DNA of 64,000 nt from contig JAXRKP010000187.1 of the NCBI GenBank assembly GCA_037039925.1, positions 184,501 to 248,500 on the forward strand, in the 5' to 3' direction. This stretch comes from Doris montereyensis (lineage: Eukaryota > Mollusca > Gastropoda > Nudibranchia > Dorididae). Shown here in pieces: positions 61,665-64,000 of the stretch (positions are counted from its first letter, which is position 1; each line of letters starts with the position of its first letter). The position numbers were made by a program, and so were the translations under genes. The notes beneath the pieces are model-generated. The model saw nothing but the letters and a program-made list of their open reading frames with translations, searched no databases and had not been told where the DNA came from.

Positions 61665-61800
61665 GCATCAAAAATTACCCCATACACCATTGCGATGATC
61701 TCAGGGTGAGGTGAGTTAAGAGGAAACAGTAAGATGAAAGACAAGTGAAAGAAGTAAAGGAAAGAAGCAGGGCCTACCAGTAGCACCCGCACAGCAACAG
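61665..61800 (+). mobile_element. SINE-A copy
   Basis: accccatacaccattgcgatgatctcagggtg, cagtaagatgaaagacaagtgaaag, gggcctaccagtagcacccgc. Confidence 0.85.
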
Positions 61801-61884
61801 AGGATGCAAAAGCAAAGAGTGAAAGTAAGTCCAGTGCCCCATACACCTTAACAGACAAGCTTGGTGTTATACATCATCAATCAA

Positions 61885-62215
61885 AGTTCCTTCAAGGGCA
61901 CTACGGCCCATAGACTCAAAGAGCCAGAGTTTATCCTGATGTCTATAGCATGAAATGGAACAGATGATTATATATATATATATATATAATAATAACCACC
62001 TCCTGAACAGGACGTTAGTCTGGCGCAAATTTTTTAAACCCCCAAGCTAGTGCTTGTACCCATTTTCACCTGGGTCGTCGTGTAGGGAAAATGCGTATGA
62101 AGTGTTTTTCCCCAAGCAACACATCTTATCTAGCATTGCTAGGATTCGAACCTGGGTTCATCATGATCTCATGATCCCAAATCCGCCAGCACTTGGCCAC
62201 TGACGCTATAATATC
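61885..62215 (+). mobile_element. SINE-C copy
   Basis: gttccttcaagggcactacggccc ... aggattcgaacctgggttcatc ... cacttggccactgacgc. Carries an AT insertion at 61970-61988. Confidence 0.8.
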
Positions 62216-62324
62216 ATCAAAGTTCCTATAAATATGAAAGTGAAAGTCAGAAGTGGGCTCCTTCCTAAAACCTGGGAGCTACTTCTGTAATAAGAATGTT
62301 TTATAGTCATTGCATTCAAGTAGT

Positions 62325-62470
62325 CATGATTTTGATTTGATTTACCCACATCCACAATTAAGGTGATCTCGGGTCTTTTTTATTTTGCTTGAAACGAATC
62401 GAGAAAATTTTCAATCGATGGTGGTGCTCGAACCCACTAAAATTTTCAACATTGTTTCTGAGTCCCCCTA
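62325..62470 (+). mobile_element. SINE-B copy with large internal deletion
   Basis: gatttacccacatccacaattaaggtgatctcggg joined directly to cttgaaacgaatcgagaaaattttc and gagtcccc. Confidence 0.7.
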
Positions 62471-62749
62471 AGAAGTCATGAAAATGAAGCACACATTTTA
62501 TATTGTTTGACTTTCTCAAGGTATGTCCTCACGTTCCTCGATTAGCTTGTGGATCCTAAGACGTTGTTCTCTCTCCCACTCCATTCTTTCTCATTGCCCT
62601 GCACCATAAGCTTGAAATTGTCCACATTTTATATTGTTTATTACTCAAGGTATGTCCCTAATTTGTTCGTCGTTTTAGCATGTTCCAGTTCCAGCTGTCT
62701 TTCCCACTCCCTTACTCTGATGATACATGCATCATCAGAACATGATATT

Positions 62750-62995
62750 CGGTGATAATAATTACCTCCTGGTCAGGACATGATGCAGTGTTTTTCCAGT
62801 TCCAGCTGTCTTTCATCACTGTGCTTACTCCTTCCATGTATCAAAGCTAGTGCTTGTACCCTATGGGGCCTGGATTGAACGTGCTTGGGGGGGGGGCGGG
62901 GGGGGGGGGGGGATGCGGACCTAGCTTTCCTAGGATTTGAACCCAAGACCTCATTATCCCATGGCCGGTAACCCAACCACTACATTTTTCTGCAT
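62750..62995 (+). mobile_element. SINE-C fragment with G-rich run
   Basis: gataataattacctcctggtcaggac ... agcttt..ctaggatttgaacccaagacctcatt; interrupted by G runs at 62887-62912. Confidence 0.7.
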
Positions 62996-63054
62996 ATGCA
63001 AGTAATTCAACTAGATAAAAATTAGGTGCCTTACTTGAACACCAAAGGACATTA

Positions 63055-63192
63055 GCTTTTGTTTGATTGAAAGTTACCCTGTTTACCATATGTGGTGATC
63101 TCAGGGGAAATTAAGAGGAAACAGCAAGATGAAAGACATGTGAAAGGAAAGAAGTCGAGCCTACCAGTAACGCCTGCCAACTGCCCCTAAGG
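63055..63192 (+). mobile_element. SINE-A copy
   Basis: gattgaaagttaccctgtttac, tatgtggtgatctcaggg, gagcctaccagtaacgcctgccaactgcc. Confidence 0.85.
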
Positions 63193-63347
63193 ATATTGGC
63201 AGTTGCACCAATAATAGTCATCATAGACTTTTCCCATAAGTGCCAGTGGTGTTTAAAAGTAATAGTTTATTAATGCCAAGGTACGGCAATCTGTCAACTT
63301 AACGCCACACAAAAGATTTGCGTTAAATAGCAGTTGGTAGTTTTAGA

Positions 63348-63349
<2 letters not shown>

Positions 63350-63440
<91 letters not shown>
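63350..63440. repeat. (TA)n microsatellite
   Basis: About 44 TA units followed by a SINE-E fragment (ggatttatagtctgtatcccc). Confidence 0.97.
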
Positions 63441-63443
<3 letters not shown>

Positions 63444-63574
63444 ATAACATTGGATTTATAGTCTGTATCCCCGCACAAGTGCAGGCTCATCGAGTGTATA
63501 TCATCTATATGTCAATGTGCTCTTATGAATGGAGGAATTTTAATCTGCGTAATGCATTTGATACTAGAACTAGT

Positions 63575-63872
63575 AAAGTTCATTCAAGGCTCATAGAGCC
63601 AGAGCATATCCCAGTTTCTACAGCGTGAAGCAGAACAGGTAGCGGTAATGATAATCCCCTCCTGGGCGTGATGCTAGTCTGACACAGGTTTTTTACTCTC
63701 AGTCTCAGGCTCGTGCTTGAACCCATTTGCATCTGGGTCGATAGAGGAAAATGCGTGTTAAGTGTCTTCCCAAAGGAACACAATGCCGGATCTAACTTCG
63801 CCAGGATTCAAAACCGGGACCTTATGATCTCAAGTCCGACAGTCTGACCTCTTGGCGGTCACCGACGCCACA
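63575..63872 (+). mobile_element. SINE-C copy
   Basis: aaagttcattcaaggctcatagagcc ... ccaggattcaaaaccgggacctta ... ttggcggtcaccgacgcc. Confidence 0.8.
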
Positions 63873-64000
63873 TACTAGAACAAGATCAATGATGATAGGT
63901 AAGATCTGAGGTATGGGTGGCGTGTCACTGTTGGTGTTAACACAATAACAATCCTTGAGAGAAGCACAGTATACAAAAGTAGGTCAAGCGCACACACTGT

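Overview
This is a eukaryotic nuclear genome window: AT-rich, intron-rich, packed with tRNA-derived SINEs, non-LTR retrotransposon pieces, MITE-like elements, microsatellites and minisatellite arrays. Repeat style and protein similarity suggest a lophotrochozoan, most likely a gastropod mollusc. I cannot name a genus from sequence alone.

One gene dominates. On the minus strand, from an ATG at 56609 to a stop at 7060 (about 49.5 kb), lies an orthologue of gamma-synergin (SYNRG, formerly AP1GBP1), the clathrin/AP-1 adaptor accessory protein of the trans-Golgi network and endosomes. I could place 22 exons (E1 to E22) from splice sites, reading phase and protein similarity. In order they encode a Met/Gln/Pro-rich N-terminus, a charged helix (E5), an EH domain (E9 to E11), a long disordered acidic middle with many DFxDF-type and WxxF AP-1 ear-binding motifs (E6, E12, E14, E16), and the conserved C-terminal region (E19 to E22) with CxxC and HxxC. 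Most junctions keep phase. About seven exons carry single-base slips or a stop, nearly all repairable by one base in a short homopolymer. This looks more like uncorrected long-read consensus error than decay, but a recent pseudogene is not excluded. One conserved C-terminal exon could not be found between E19 and E20.

The introns are full of repeats. Left flank (1-7059): SINEs, a TIR element, a 40-bp array and a hAT-like MITE. Introns at 7.4-17 kb hold a 51-bp array and two arrays that both grew out of one SINE. At 19-23.5 kb there are very long GAA, AAT and GA tracts. At 25-28 kb (minus) and 43.9-45.9 kb (plus) lie two opposed copies of one RTE-type retrotransposon. At 51.1-52.3 kb an exon-intron junction of the host gene has been tandemly amplified so that the splice donor occurs 14 times. 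The right flank (57-64 kb) holds a palindrome-rich 70-bp satellite, SINEs and one possible terminal exon of a neighbouring gene.

Most notable: the amplified splice-donor array in E5/intron 5; a CR1-like retrotransposon end touching the E19 donor beside the missing exon; opposed repeats flanking internal exons; and one SINE family present about 20 times in a single orientation.
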